A model generated the notes under the pieces. That model did not search any database, had not been told where the DNA came from, and saw only the letters and a program-made list of their open reading frames with translations. Made by a program: the position numbers and the translations under genes. This document shows positions 29,618-37,267 of a stretch of DNA of 64,000 nt, in pieces (position 1 is the first letter of the stretch; the number at the start of each line of letters is the position of its first letter). Origin of the DNA: Rubrobacter xylanophilus DSM 9941 (lineage in GTDB: Bacteria > Actinomycetota > Rubrobacteria > Rubrobacterales > Rubrobacteraceae); assembly GCF_000014185.1 (NCBI RefSeq), contig NC_008148.1:930001-994000 (forward strand), given 5' to 3'.

Positions 29618-30808
29618 ATGACCGTTGAGGCACCGGGACGGGCGCTCAAGCTCGAGCCCATCCGGTCCATAAAGAAGGCCCCGGTGGAGGAGTTCTACCA
29701 GTCCGGGCACCGGACCTGCCAGGGCTGCCTCTCGGCGCTCCCGATGAGGCTCATGGCCAAGGCGGCCGGCCCCCGGACCATCGTGCTGGGGACCACCGGG
29801 TGCATGTACGTGGCCAACACCACCTACATGACCACCCCCTGGGTGGTGCCGTGGATGCACACCCAGCTCGGGGCCGCAGGCTCCGCGGCGGTCGGGACCT
29901 CGGCCGGGCTCAAGGCGCTCATGCGCAAGGGGAAGATGAAGGACGAGCCGATAAACGTCATCGCCTTCTGCGGCGACGGCGGCGGGGCGGACATGGGGCT
30001 CTCGGCCATCAGCGCCGCCCTCACGGACATCGAGTACAACCTCCTGATCTTCCTCTACGACAACGAGTCCTACGCCAACACCGACATCCAGACCTCGGGC
30101 CAGACGCCCTGGGGCGCCGTGACCACCTTCAGCCCGCCGGGGAAGAAGTTCCGCATCATGCAGCGCCGGTGGAAGAAGAACGTCCCCGGCATGCTGGCCG
30201 CCGGCCACCCGGATACCAGGTACGTGGCCTCGGGCACCCCGGCGATACCGGTGGACATGATGGACAAGGTCCGGGCGGCGCTGCGCGCGGGCGGGCCGAC
30301 CTACATCCACGTCCTCGACCCCTGCCCGAAGGGCTGGCACTACGACCCCGAGCACTCCAACGAGCTGGGCAAGCTGGCCATCGAGACGGGGATCTACCCG
30401 CTCTACGAGGTGAAGGACGGGGTCCTGAACTTCACCGGGATCACCAAGCAGATCGCCGAGGGGCGCCGCCGGAGAAAGCCGGTGCGGGAGTACCTGGAGA
30501 AGCAGGGGCGCTTCGCCCACTTCAAGAACCAGGACTACGCCTACTTCCAGAAGAAGGTCGACGAGATGTGGGAGCAGTGGATCATCCCCTGCGTCGTGGC
30601 CTTCAGCTACGGCGGCCCGATCAACATCACCGGCGATATACCGAAGGTGCGCAACCGCAACGTGAAGCGGGAGAACGCCTCGTGGGCCGGCGAGCCGGGA
30701 CACAGCCACGAGGAGTTCGCCGAGACCCCGGACGAGCCGCAGGAGCCCTGGCGCGACGACAACGAGCTCGGCCGCTACCCCTGGGCCCTGCCCTCCACCG
30801 GGCAGTAA
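29618..30808 (+). CDS. Oxalate oxidoreductase-like beta subunit (TPP, 4Fe-4S)
   Basis: A 396-residue beta subunit. Cys34, Cys37 and Cys62 plus a Cys in DPCPKGW form the proximal [4Fe-4S] cluster site. The thiamine diphosphate/Mg motif is GDGGGADMG followed by DNESYANT. The C-terminal 60 residues (polar, Pro/Glu-rich) extend past the usual end. GAAAGGAGG precedes the ATG. Ends before a strong palindromic terminator, closing the three-gene operon. Confidence 0.85.
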   Translation: MTVEAPGRALKLEPIRSIKKAPVEEFYQSGHRTCQGCLSALPMRLMAKAAGPRTIVLGTTGCMYVANTTYMTTPWVVPWMHTQLGAAGSAAVGTSAGLKALMRKGKMKDEPINVIAFCGDGGGADMGLSAISAALTDIEYNLLIFLYDNESYANTDIQTSGQTPWGAVTTFSPPGKKFRIMQRRWKKNVPGMLAAGHPDTRYVASGTPAIPVDMMDKVRAALRAGGPTYIHVLDPCPKGWHYDPEHSNELGKLAIETGIYPLYEVKDGVLNFTGITKQIAEGRRRRKPVREYLEKQGRFAHFKNQDYAYFQKKVDEMWEQWIIPCVVAFSYGGPINITGDIPKVRNRNVKRENASWAGEPGHSHEEFAETPDEPQEPWRDDNELGRYPWALPSTGQ

Positions 30809-30826
30809 TAGCCGCCTCCGGACGGG

Positions 30827-30860
30827 GCGCTGGGGCGGGAGCTAGCTCCCGCCCCAGCGC
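30827..30860. terminator. Perfect 34-base palindrome ending the oxidoreductase operon
   Basis: The 34 bases are fully self-complementary, centred between 30843 and 30844 on CTAG. They can fold into a stem of about 15 pairs with a tight loop, followed by TCTCTCT. It lies 19 bases after the beta-subunit stop and 22 bases before the stop of the opposing gene, so it can terminate both directions. Confidence 0.8.
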
Positions 30861-30881
30861 TCTCTCTGATCCCGCAGCGCC

Positions 30882-31391
30882 TCAGAGGCCTTCCCCGGAG
30901 AGCCCCGCGTAGCGGACGAGATCCTCCCGCGCCGCCCGCCGGGCCCGCTCGAGGTCCCGCCAGGCGTCGAGCCGGCTGGAGACCTCCAGCCGGGTCCAGG
31001 GCGCCCGCCATACCTCCCGGCCGTCCATGACGAGCCGCAGGGGCTCGGTCATCTCGCGGACCCCGAAGTCCGCCCCCGGCGGGTAGTCCAGAACCCTCTC
31101 CCCGGCACACTCCTCGGCGACGAGCTTTGCCACGGGCTTTTCGGGGGAGAGGTGGAACTCGAACTCGTCCCCCCAGGGGTTCGGCCAGTGGGTGATCATC
31201 ACCCCGTCGCTCCCCAATACCGTTACAACCCTCCGAAAGCCCTTCAGGTGCCCCGGTACCGCCCCGGAGGGGATGGCCAGCTCGTGGTCCGCCAGCCGGC
31301 TGCGCAGCTCCGCGAAGTAGGTCTGGTAGTACTCCGTTATCTCCTGCCTCAGTGCCTCGAGGTCCCGGCCGCTCAACTCCTCGAAACGCAC
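30882..31391 (-). CDS. Hypothetical protein
   Basis: A 169-residue soluble protein, no family recognised. N-terminal helix (LEALRQEITEYYQTYFAELRSRL), then beta-rich centre (FRRVVTVLGSDGVMITHWPNPWGDEFEFHL), and a helical C-terminus. GTG start with GGAGGAGGG about 9 bases upstream. It is divergent from the aminotransferase gene and converges on the oxidoreductase operon, so it may belong to the same metabolic island. Function unknown. Confidence 0.7.
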   Translation of the reverse strand: MRFEELSGRDLEALRQEITEYYQTYFAELRSRLADHELAIPSGAVPGHLKGFRRVVTVLGSDGVMITHWPNPWGDEFEFHLSPEKPVAKLVAEECAGERVLDYPPGADFGVREMTEPLRLVMDGREVWRAPWTRLEVSSRLDAWRDLERARRAAREDLVRYAGLSGEGL

Positions 31392-31458
31392 TCCGGATAA
31401 CCCTCCTCCATCCAGCGGAAAGTTGATGATAAACCACCGAAACTGGCCCTACCAACTC

Positions 31459-31510
31459 TTGACACAAAGCGCACACGGATATAAGCTGTCGTCACTGGTC
31501 TTACCTTTGT
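31459..31510 (+). promoter_or_regulatory. Promoter and FadR-like operator for aminotransferase operon (site C)
   Basis: TTGACA (31459-31464), 15-base spacer, TATAAG (31480-31485), then ACTGGT-CTT-ACC (31494-31505). Downstream TTTG matches site A. The operator starts about 14 bases after the -10 box begins. A leader of about 125 bases follows. Confidence 0.7.
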
Positions 31511-31549
31511 GGGTGGGAAGAGGGTGAGCGGGTGAAAGGGAAGCGGCCT

Positions 31550-31585
31550 CCGTCCGACGGCTGAAGCGGCGCCCCGTACGGGGCG
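31550..31585 (+). other. Two hairpins in the aminotransferase leader
   Basis: CCGT-CCG-ACGG (31550-31560) and the 16-base palindrome CGCCCCGTACGGGGCG (31570-31585) lie in the untranslated leader about 30-65 bases before the ATG. No known riboswitch class is recognised. They could be an attenuator or a second operator. Confidence 0.4.
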
Positions 31586-31616
31586 GGTTCGTCGGCGTTC
31601 GAGGGGGTTTTCGGAC

Positions 31617-32822
31617 ATGGTGTATCCGAGCGGGAGGCACTTCTTACAGATACCTGGTCCTACCAATATCCCGGATCGGGTACTCAGGGCCCTCGCCGCT
31701 CCCACGATAGACCACCGGGGGCCGGGCTTCTCCCGGCTTGCGCGCGAGGTGCTGGAGGGGCTCGGGCGGGTATTCGGGTGTTCGGGGCCGGTGGTGGTCT
31801 TCCCCTCCTCCGGGACCGGGGCCTGGGAGGCGGCGCTGGTCAACACGCTCTCGCCGGGGGACAGGGTATTGATGTTCGAGACGGGGCACTTCGCCGCTCT
31901 GTGGTGCGGGGTGGCGCGGCGGCTGGGGCTTGAGGTGGAGTTCGTGCCGGGGGACTGGCGGCACGGGGTGGATCCCGGGGAGGTGAGGCGCAGGCTCGCG
32001 GCGGATTGGCGGGGCGAGACGAAGGCCGTGGCCGTGGTGCACAACGAGACCTCCACGGGGTGTACCAGCCGGATAGCGGAGATCCGGGAGGCGATGGACG
32101 AGGCCGGGCATCCGGCCCTTTTTTTGGTGGACGTGATCTCCTCCCTCGGCTCCATAGAGTACCGCCACGACGAGTGGGGGGTCGACGTGGCGGTGGGGTG
32201 CTCGCAGAAGGGGCTGCTGCTGCCGCCCGGGCTCGGGATCAACGCGCTGAGCGAGCGGGCCCTCGAGGCCTCGCGGGGGGCGCGGCTGCCGCGCTCCTAC
32301 TGGGACTGGCGGCCCATGCTCGAGAGCAACGAGGAGGGGTACTTCCCGTACACGCCGCCCACCAACCTGCTCTTCGGGCTGCGGGAGGCGCTGGCGATGC
32401 TCTTCGAGGAGGGGCTGGAGAACGTCCTCGCCCGGCACCGGCGCCACGCCGAGGCCACCCGCCGGGCGGTGCGCGCCTGGGGGCTCGAGGTGCTGTGCCT
32501 CGAGCCCGCGGAGTACAGCGCCTCGCTCACTGCGGTGCTGATGCCCGAGGGGCACGACGCCGACCTGCTGCGGCGCCTCGTGCTGGAGGGGTTCAACATG
32601 TCACTGGGGGCGGGGCTCGGGAAGCTCGCGGGGAGGGTCTTCAGGATCGGGCATCTCGGCGATCTCAACGACCTGATGCTCGTGGGGGCCCTGGGCGGGG
32701 TGGAGATGGGGCTCTCGGTGGCGGGCGTACCGCACTCGAAGGGAGGGGTGATGGCCGCCATGGAATATCTGGTCGAGACCGCCCCCGTAGCAGGGAGGCG
32801 GGCTGTAGCCGCTGGAGGCTAG
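31617..32822 (+). CDS. Class V aminotransferase, serine/alanine-glyoxylate type
   Basis: PLP enzyme of 401 residues. The N-terminal PGPTNIPDRVLRAL and TIDHRGPGFSRL, the SSGTGAWEAALVN loop, VHNETSTG, VDVISSLGS (PLP-ring Asp), and GCSQKGLLLPPGL with the Schiff-base Lys are typical of serine-glyoxylate/alanine-glyoxylate aminotransferases (SgaA). It would convert glyoxylate to glycine using Ser or Ala, cytosolic. Codon 10 (31644-31646) is TTA. Followed 15 bases later by the Nramp-like gene; controlled from a promoter with a FadR-like operator. Confidence 0.88.
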   Translation: MVYPSGRHFLQIPGPTNIPDRVLRALAAPTIDHRGPGFSRLAREVLEGLGRVFGCSGPVVVFPSSGTGAWEAALVNTLSPGDRVLMFETGHFAALWCGVARRLGLEVEFVPGDWRHGVDPGEVRRRLAADWRGETKAVAVVHNETSTGCTSRIAEIREAMDEAGHPALFLVDVISSLGSIEYRHDEWGVDVAVGCSQKGLLLPPGLGINALSERALEASRGARLPRSYWDWRPMLESNEEGYFPYTPPTNLLFGLREALAMLFEEGLENVLARHRRHAEATRRAVRAWGLEVLCLEPAEYSASLTAVLMPEGHDADLLRRLVLEGFNMSLGAGLGKLAGRVFRIGHLGDLNDLMLVGALGGVEMGLSVAGVPHSKGGVMAAMEYLVETAPVAGRRAVAAGG

Positions 32823-32837
32823 CGGGAAGGAGAGAAG

Positions 32838-34313
32838 ATGGCTGATGTAACCACCGGTCGAGAACAAAAGGAGAGGGTCTGGAAGGCGGGAAGGCTCGAC
32901 CCGATGCCCATCCGCCCGCTGCCGGAGGCCCCCAACTCGCTGCACATACTCGGGCCGGCCATGATCCTGGTGGCGCTCGGCGTCGGGCTGGGGGAGACCT
33001 ACATGTGGCCGCGGCTCGTGCTGCTGTTCGGCCCCGAGATCCGCTGGCTCTTCCTCATCGGGGTGACCGTGCAGGCGGTGGTGATGTTCGAGTTCGCCCG
33101 CTACGCCATAGCCACCGGCGAGAGCATCTTCTTCGGGGCGGCGCGGCTGTGGAAGCCGATAATGTGGTTCTTCTTCGCGGTGGCCATGCTGATCTACATC
33201 TGGCCGGGGCACGTCGCCGCCGGGGCGGACGCCCTCGAGCTCCTCACCGGCATCCCCTGGCTGGTCTCGGCGATAGTCGCGCTGCTGCTCATCGGCGTGA
33301 TCTTCACCTTCGCCAACGTGGTCTACAACGCGGTGGAGAGCATCCTGACGTTCCTGGTGGGGGTGATGGTGATCGGCTCGGCCGTGGTCGCCGCGATCGT
33401 GGGGAACTTCGGCGACCTGTGGGCGACCATCGCCGGCCTTTTCGCCTTCGGTTACATCCCGCCGGAGGCGCTCACGGCGGCCTGGTTCCCGATCATCGTG
33501 GGCTCCGTGGCCTTCGCCGGCCCCTCGGGGATGCAGCAGATGTGGTACACGCTCTACCTGCGGGACAAGGGCGCGGGGATGGGGGCGTACCTCCCGCGCA
33601 TCCGCGGCCTGCTGCACGCCAACGAGGAGGAGAGCATGCCCTCCCGCGGCTACATGTTCGACACGGAGAACCCGGAGGAGCTGCGCAAGTGGAAGGGCTG
33701 GACCCGCTGGGTGCTCTTCGACGCGCTGGTGCTCTTCTGGGGCATAACCATGCTGGTGACCATCGTCTTCACGGTGCTCGCCCTGCAGGCCTCGCGGCTC
33801 AACCCGAACGTCCGGCAGGCCATCGAGGCCGGCCAGGAGAGCGCCGCCATAAGCGCGATGGCCGACGCCTTCGCCTCGGCCGGCGGGGTCGTGATGGGCG
33901 GCGCGTTCCTCCTGTTCATCGCCATCGTGGGCTGGAAGGGGACGCTGGGCGTCTTCGACGCCTTCTCCCGCGGCCAGTCCGACATGGCCTACTACTTCAT
34001 CCCGGGGCTGCGGCGCTTCAACATAAGCTACATCTACTTCGCGTTCCTGTGGGGGGTTATAGCGTTCGGGATCCTGGTGCTCCTCTTCTTCGGGCCTACG
34101 GACGGCCCGCAGGCGATACTCGGGGTGCTGGCCTTCCTCTCCACGTTCGTGATGGGGGCCTACTGCGTGCTGCTGCTCCTCACGAACAACCTGCTCCTGC
34201 CGAAGAACATCAGGCCCGGGATCCTGAACAACGCCTTTATCGCGCTGGGGGCGCTGTTCTACCTCGGGATACTGTTCTACAGCCTGCTGGCCTACGGGGC
34301 GCTTCCGGACTGA
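32838..34313 (+). CDS. Nramp-superfamily membrane transporter lacking canonical metal-site motifs
   Basis: A 491-residue membrane protein of about 11-12 helices. It aligns with Nramp by the GPAMILVALGVGLGETY TM1 region and the TM6 region AGPSGMQQMWYTLYLRDKG. The metal-binding DPGN of TM1 is replaced by GLGE and the MPH of TM6 is absent, so divalent-metal uptake is doubtful. AAGGAGAG precedes the ATG. It is cotranscribed with the glyoxylate-type aminotransferase, so a carboxylate or another small substrate is possible; this is inference. Confidence 0.78.
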   Translation: MADVTTGREQKERVWKAGRLDPMPIRPLPEAPNSLHILGPAMILVALGVGLGETYMWPRLVLLFGPEIRWLFLIGVTVQAVVMFEFARYAIATGESIFFGAARLWKPIMWFFFAVAMLIYIWPGHVAAGADALELLTGIPWLVSAIVALLLIGVIFTFANVVYNAVESILTFLVGVMVIGSAVVAAIVGNFGDLWATIAGLFAFGYIPPEALTAAWFPIIVGSVAFAGPSGMQQMWYTLYLRDKGAGMGAYLPRIRGLLHANEEESMPSRGYMFDTENPEELRKWKGWTRWVLFDALVLFWGITMLVTIVFTVLALQASRLNPNVRQAIEAGQESAAISAMADAFASAGGVVMGGAFLLFIAIVGWKGTLGVFDAFSRGQSDMAYYFIPGLRRFNISYIYFAFLWGVIAFGILVLLFFGPTDGPQAILGVLAFLSTFVMGAYCVLLLLTNNLLLPKNIRPGILNNAFIALGALFYLGILFYSLLAYGALPD

Positions 34314-34329
34314 GGGGCGGCGGGAGGTC

Positions 34330-34872
34330 GTGAGCGCGAGCTCCGCGCGCCTCATCGCCGAGGTGGCCTTCCCCGGCGCGGCCATAGGGCTCGGCGCCGG
34401 GGTGGTGGCCGGGGGGGTGGCCGCGGTGGCCGGCCTCTCCCCCGGCTACGTGGCGCTTACCACGCTCGGGCTCGGGCTGCCGCTCGCCCTCTTCGGGGCG
34501 GGCTACGATCTGCTGCTGGCCTCCGGCCGGCTCCGGCTTGGGGGCGTCACCCCGGCGGTGCTCTACTGGCTGCCGGCCTTCCCGGTCTCGCGCCTGATCC
34601 ACGAGATGCTCCTCGACGTGGGGCTCGGCAGGGAGGTCGGGCTGCCGGAGGCCCTCTTGCCGTTTCTGGCCTACCAGGCGATACTGAGCGCCGGGTTCGC
34701 CATCGGGTTTCTGTGGCTGCACGAGCACCTGGGCCCGCTGTGGTGGCCCCGCATACGCGACCACAACCCCGTGGCCGCCCGCTACGTGAGCCTGTACACG
34801 CGGCAGGCGGCGGCCCTGGAGAGCCGCAAGCGGGCCGGCGGGGAGTCCTCGCGTAAGAAGCGGGGCCGCTGA
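34330..34872 (+). CDS. Hypothetical membrane protein
   Basis: A 180-residue protein with about four hydrophobic helices: AIGLGAGVVAGGVAAVAGL, YVALTTLGLGLPLALFGAGYDLLL, a third near AVLYWLPAFPVS, and LAYQAILSAGFAIGFLWL. A basic C-terminal tail follows. Family not recognised. GTG start 16 bases after the Nramp-like gene and before a terminator, so it is the third gene of the aminotransferase operon and may be an accessory of the transporter. Confidence 0.72.
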   Translation: MSASSARLIAEVAFPGAAIGLGAGVVAGGVAAVAGLSPGYVALTTLGLGLPLALFGAGYDLLLASGRLRLGGVTPAVLYWLPAFPVSRLIHEMLLDVGLGREVGLPEALLPFLAYQAILSAGFAIGFLWLHEHLGPLWWPRIRDHNPVAARYVSLYTRQAAALESRKRAGGESSRKKRGR

Positions 34873-34877
34873 GCCCT

Positions 34878-34894
34878 GCGCCCGGGCGCTTTTT
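34878..34894 (+). terminator. Rho-independent terminator
   Basis: Palindrome GCGCCCGGGCGC (34878-34889) followed by a run of five T (34890-34894) and further T-rich bases. It lies 5 bases after the stop of the membrane protein gene and closes the aminotransferase operon. Confidence 0.75.
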
Positions 34895-34959
34895 GTTCTT
34901 AGATTAGATATATGGGCGGCGGGCGCCGCTGCACAGGATTCGTCAGGGAGGGTTGTTTG

Positions 34960-35658
34960 TTGCACTGGGACATCATCTCCAAGCTCGGGGGGCTGCTCTT
35001 CGTGAACCTCATCCTCTCGGGGGACAACGCGGTGGTCATAGCGATGGCCAGCCGCCGCCTCAAGGGCTCGCTGCGCCGCAAGGCCATCGTGTGGGGGGCG
35101 GCGGGCGCGGTGGGGCTGAGGATGGTCTTCGCCGCCGCCGTGACCTTCCTGCTCTCCATCCCCTTTCTGCGGGCGCTGGGAGGGGCGCTTCTGTGTTGGA
35201 TCTCGTGGGGGCTCGTCCAGGAGGAGGACGGGGACGAGGAGGGCAAGGTCCCGGGCGGGGGCGCGGCCGAAGGCTCCGGAAGGGGGGTGTGGGACGCGGT
35301 GAAGATCATCGTGCTGGCCGACGCCGTGATGTCCCTCGACAACGTGATAGCGCTCGTGGGGATCGCGGGCGGCAACCTGTGGCTCCTGGGGGTGGGGCTC
35401 CTGATCAGCATCCCGCTCGTGATCTGGGGCAGCACCCTGCTGAGCGCGCTGCTGGAGCGGCTGCCGATCCTGGTGTACGCGGGGGCGGCCCTGCTGGTCT
35501 ACGTCGCGGTGGAGATGCTCTTCGAGGACGAGGCCCTGCGGGGCGTTCTCGCCCCCCTCGCGGACGTGGAGTGGGCCGTGGGGCTCCTCGCCGCCGCGCT
35601 CTTCACGGCCGCGGCCTGGGCGTGGGCGCGGGTCCGGAGGAGGGGCGGGGAGGCCTAG
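34960..35658 (+). CDS. TerC family integral membrane protein (YjbE-type)
   Basis: Membrane protein of about seven helices with two inverted repeats, each carrying the DN motif: NLILSGDNAVVIAMA in helix 1 and DAVMSLDNVIALVGIAGG in the second half. Known relatives export Mn or other divalent metals. TTG 34960 is chosen because GGGAGGG lies about 8 bases before it and the family starts with HWDIISK-like residues; an ATG at 34912 is in frame but falls in AT-rich promoter-like DNA. No yybP-ykoY riboswitch is visible. The stop overlaps the opposing XRE gene by 4 bases. Confidence 0.85.
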   Translation: MHWDIISKLGGLLFVNLILSGDNAVVIAMASRRLKGSLRRKAIVWGAAGAVGLRMVFAAAVTFLLSIPFLRALGGALLCWISWGLVQEEDGDEEGKVPGGGAAEGSGRGVWDAVKIIVLADAVMSLDNVIALVGIAGGNLWLLGVGLLISIPLVIWGSTLLSALLERLPILVYAGAALLVYVAVEMLFEDEALRGVLAPLADVEWAVGLLAAALFTAAAWAWARVRRRGGEA

Positions 35659-36122
35659 AGAGGGCTCCGTCCCCTCGCCACGAGGTGGGTGGGGGAGGTC
35701 TCCAGCGCCCGGGCCAGCCGCCAGAGGGTCTCCACGGAGGCCCGGATCTCGTCTCCCTCCCCGGCCCCCTCCGCCCGCGCGACCGAGCCCGGCGCGAGCC
35801 CGGCCCTCCGCTCGAGCTCCTCCTGCGAGAGCCCCGCCCGCTCGCGCAGCGCGCGCAGGCTCCCCGGGGAGACCACGAGGTCCTCCGGCTCCGCCGGCGG
35901 GGCCGGGGGCTCGGGGTAGGCCGAGAGGTCGGAGATCCCCACCCCCAGGGCCGCGACCAGTTTCTGCACCAGGATCTCCAGGACGTACGTCCTGCTCTGG
36001 CGCTCCAGCTCGGCCACCCACGTCCGGCTGTAGCCCACGATCTCGGAGAGCTCCTCCTGCGAGAGCCCCGCCCGCTCGCGCAGCTCCCGCAGCCGCGCCC
36101 CGTCCACCAGATACAGCTGCAC
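35655..36122 (-). CDS. Tandem XRE-family HTH protein
   Basis: A 155-residue protein with two helix-turn-helix domains: residues about 8-60 (ARLRELRERAGLSQEELSEIVGYSRTWVAELE) and about 85-140 (LRALRERAGLSQEELERRAGLAPGSVARAE). A 37-base stretch encoding the RERAGLSQEEL segment is identical between the two domains (35814-35850 and 36048-36084), so the second copy is recent or has been converted. Separated from the upstream HTH gene by a single base, hence one operon. Targets unknown. Confidence 0.82.
   Translation of the reverse strand: MQLYLVDGARLRELRERAGLSQEELSEIVGYSRTWVAELERQSRTYVLEILVQKLVAALGVGISDLSAYPEPPAPPAEPEDLVVSPGSLRALRERAGLSQEELERRAGLAPGSVARAEGAGEGDEIRASVETLWRLARALETSPTHLVARGRSPL
35814..35850. 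repeat. 37-base exact repeat, copy in second XRE domain
   Basis: Identical to 36048-36084. Both encode the same part of an XRE helix-turn-helix within one gene, 234 bases apart and in frame. Confidence 0.85.
36048..36084. repeat. 37-base exact repeat, copy in first XRE domain
   Basis: Identical to 35814-35850. The flanks differ, so identity is sharply limited to this segment. Confidence 0.85.
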
Positions 36123-36123
36123 C

Positions 36124-36399
36124 CTACACCTCGTAGGGGAGATCCTCCGGGCGCAGGTCCACCCGCACCGGCTCCGGAGGGTCGGGATGGCTGGTCAGCT
36201 CGGCCCGGGAGACGAAGAGGATCTGGGTGAGCTCCTCCACCAGGTTCTCCCGAACCTCGGTGCGCTCGGAGGCCTCGAGCCCCACGACCACCCCGATGTT
36301 CAGGGCGAGCGCCTCCGCCAGCTCCTCCCGGGACATGAACACCCGCTCCCTGGCAGCCCTCAAGAGCGCCCCGTCTACCTTGGCCACCTCACCTCCCAT
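36124..36399 (-). CDS. Small HTH (XRE-like) protein
   Basis: A 91-residue protein with one helix-turn-helix-like region: ALLRAARERVFMSREELAEALALNIGVVVGLEASE (about residues 11-45). The C-terminal half is acidic and Pro-rich. ATG start with GGAAGGACG just upstream. Directly upstream of the tandem XRE gene, with one base between them. A degenerate FadR-like element lies between its -10 box and the start codon. Its partner or target is unknown. Confidence 0.7.
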   Translation of the reverse strand: MGGEVAKVDGALLRAARERVFMSREELAEALALNIGVVVGLEASERTEVRENLVEELTQILFVSRAELTSHPDPPEPVRVDLRPEDLPYEV

Positions 36400-36413
36400 C
36401 GTCCTTCCCCGCG

Positions 36414-36432
36414 ACTGGTAGATCCAATTTTA
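36414..36432 (-). promoter_or_regulatory. -10 box and degenerate FadR-like element ahead of HTH operon (site E)
   Basis: On the minus strand TAAAAT (36432-36427) is followed by GGATCTACCAGT (36425-36414). On the plus strand this reads ACTGGT-AGA-TCC, one mismatch in the second half from ACTGGT-N3-ACC. It is the weakest of five copies. Confidence 0.4.
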
Positions 36433-36465
36433 CAGCCGGCGCCGGCGTTTCGCACGCCGCGGGGC

Positions 36466-37164
36466 TCAGAGGCTGCGGGCGACGTCGGCGATGTGCTCCC
36501 TCATCGCCTGCTCGGCGGCCTCCTGGTCGTGCTGCATGACGGCCTCCAGGATGCGGCTGTTGCCCTCCAGCGAGCGCCGGGAGCGCTCCCCGTGCTGGAA
36601 GAGCCGCTCGTAGGAGTCCTCGAGCAGCCCGTTGATGACCTCCATGACCCGCTCCACGACCGCGTTGTGGGTCGCCTGGGCGAGCAGGCTGTGGAATTCG
36701 GCGTCCTCCTTGGGGGTGGGCTGCCCGCGCTCCACCCGCTCCTTCTGCCGCAGGATGACGGCCTCGAGCCGCCGGATGTCGCCCTCGTCGGCCCGGGCCG
36801 CCGCCTGGCGCGCCACCTGCGGCTCGAAGAGCAGGCGGGCCTCCATCAGCTCCTGGCGCAGCTGGGCCTTGCTGTTGCTGAGCACGCTGGCTATGGGCGC
36901 CACCAGGTGCTCGCTGGTGATCTCCCGCACGTAGTTGCCGCCGCCGTGGCGGCTCTCCACCAGGCCGTGCGCCTCGAGCTGGCGTACGGCCTCCCGCACC
37001 ACCGCCCGGCCGACCTTGAACTGCTCGGCCAGCTTGCGCTCGGAGGGGAGCGCCTGCCCCGGCCGCAGCTCGCCGCTGGCTATGAGCCCGCGGATGTGGG
37101 CGGCTATCTTCTCGTAGAGCTTCCTGCGCCGCGCAGACTCGGAGTTGGGTGCGGAAGGACCCAT
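36466..37164 (-). CDS. FadR/FCD-subfamily GntR transcriptional regulator
   Basis: A 232-residue regulator. The winged helix is LYEKIAAHIRGLIASGELRPGQALPSERKLAEQFKVGRAVVREAVRQLEAHGLVESRHGGGNYV (residues 15-80). The C-terminal FCD domain carries EDAEFHSLL and the final QAMREHI His; the middle metal-ligand position reads EGNSRIL, with Asn where His is usual. Such regulators bind TGGT-N3-ACCA operators and sense carboxylates or acyl-CoAs. That operator occurs at several nearby promoters, making this the likely regulator. ATG 37164 is 6 bases after a TATATT box, so the mRNA may be leaderless. Confidence 0.88.
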   Translation of the reverse strand: MGPSAPNSESARRRKLYEKIAAHIRGLIASGELRPGQALPSERKLAEQFKVGRAVVREAVRQLEAHGLVESRHGGGNYVREITSEHLVAPIASVLSNSKAQLRQELMEARLLFEPQVARQAAARADEGDIRRLEAVILRQKERVERGQPTPKEDAEFHSLLAQATHNAVVERVMEVINGLLEDSYERLFQHGERSRRSLEGNSRILEAVMQHDQEAAEQAMREHIADVARSL

Positions 37165-37267
37165 ACACCAAATATAGCATGCCGGGGGCCGCGCCGCGCC
37201 CGAGGGGGCAGAAGAGAGCGGCGGGCCGCACCGCGGCCCGCCGCTCCCGGCCTCTCCTCGCCTCGCG

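Noticed and set aside
31440-31616. Glycine or cobalamin riboswitch ahead of the aminotransferase
   Set aside because: No conserved glycine-riboswitch or B12-box core seen; recorded only as two hairpins.
34872-34960. Possible yybP-ykoY manganese riboswitch before the TerC-family gene
   Set aside because: Only about 65 bases lie between the terminator and the TTG start, too short for the aptamer, and no conserved core is visible.
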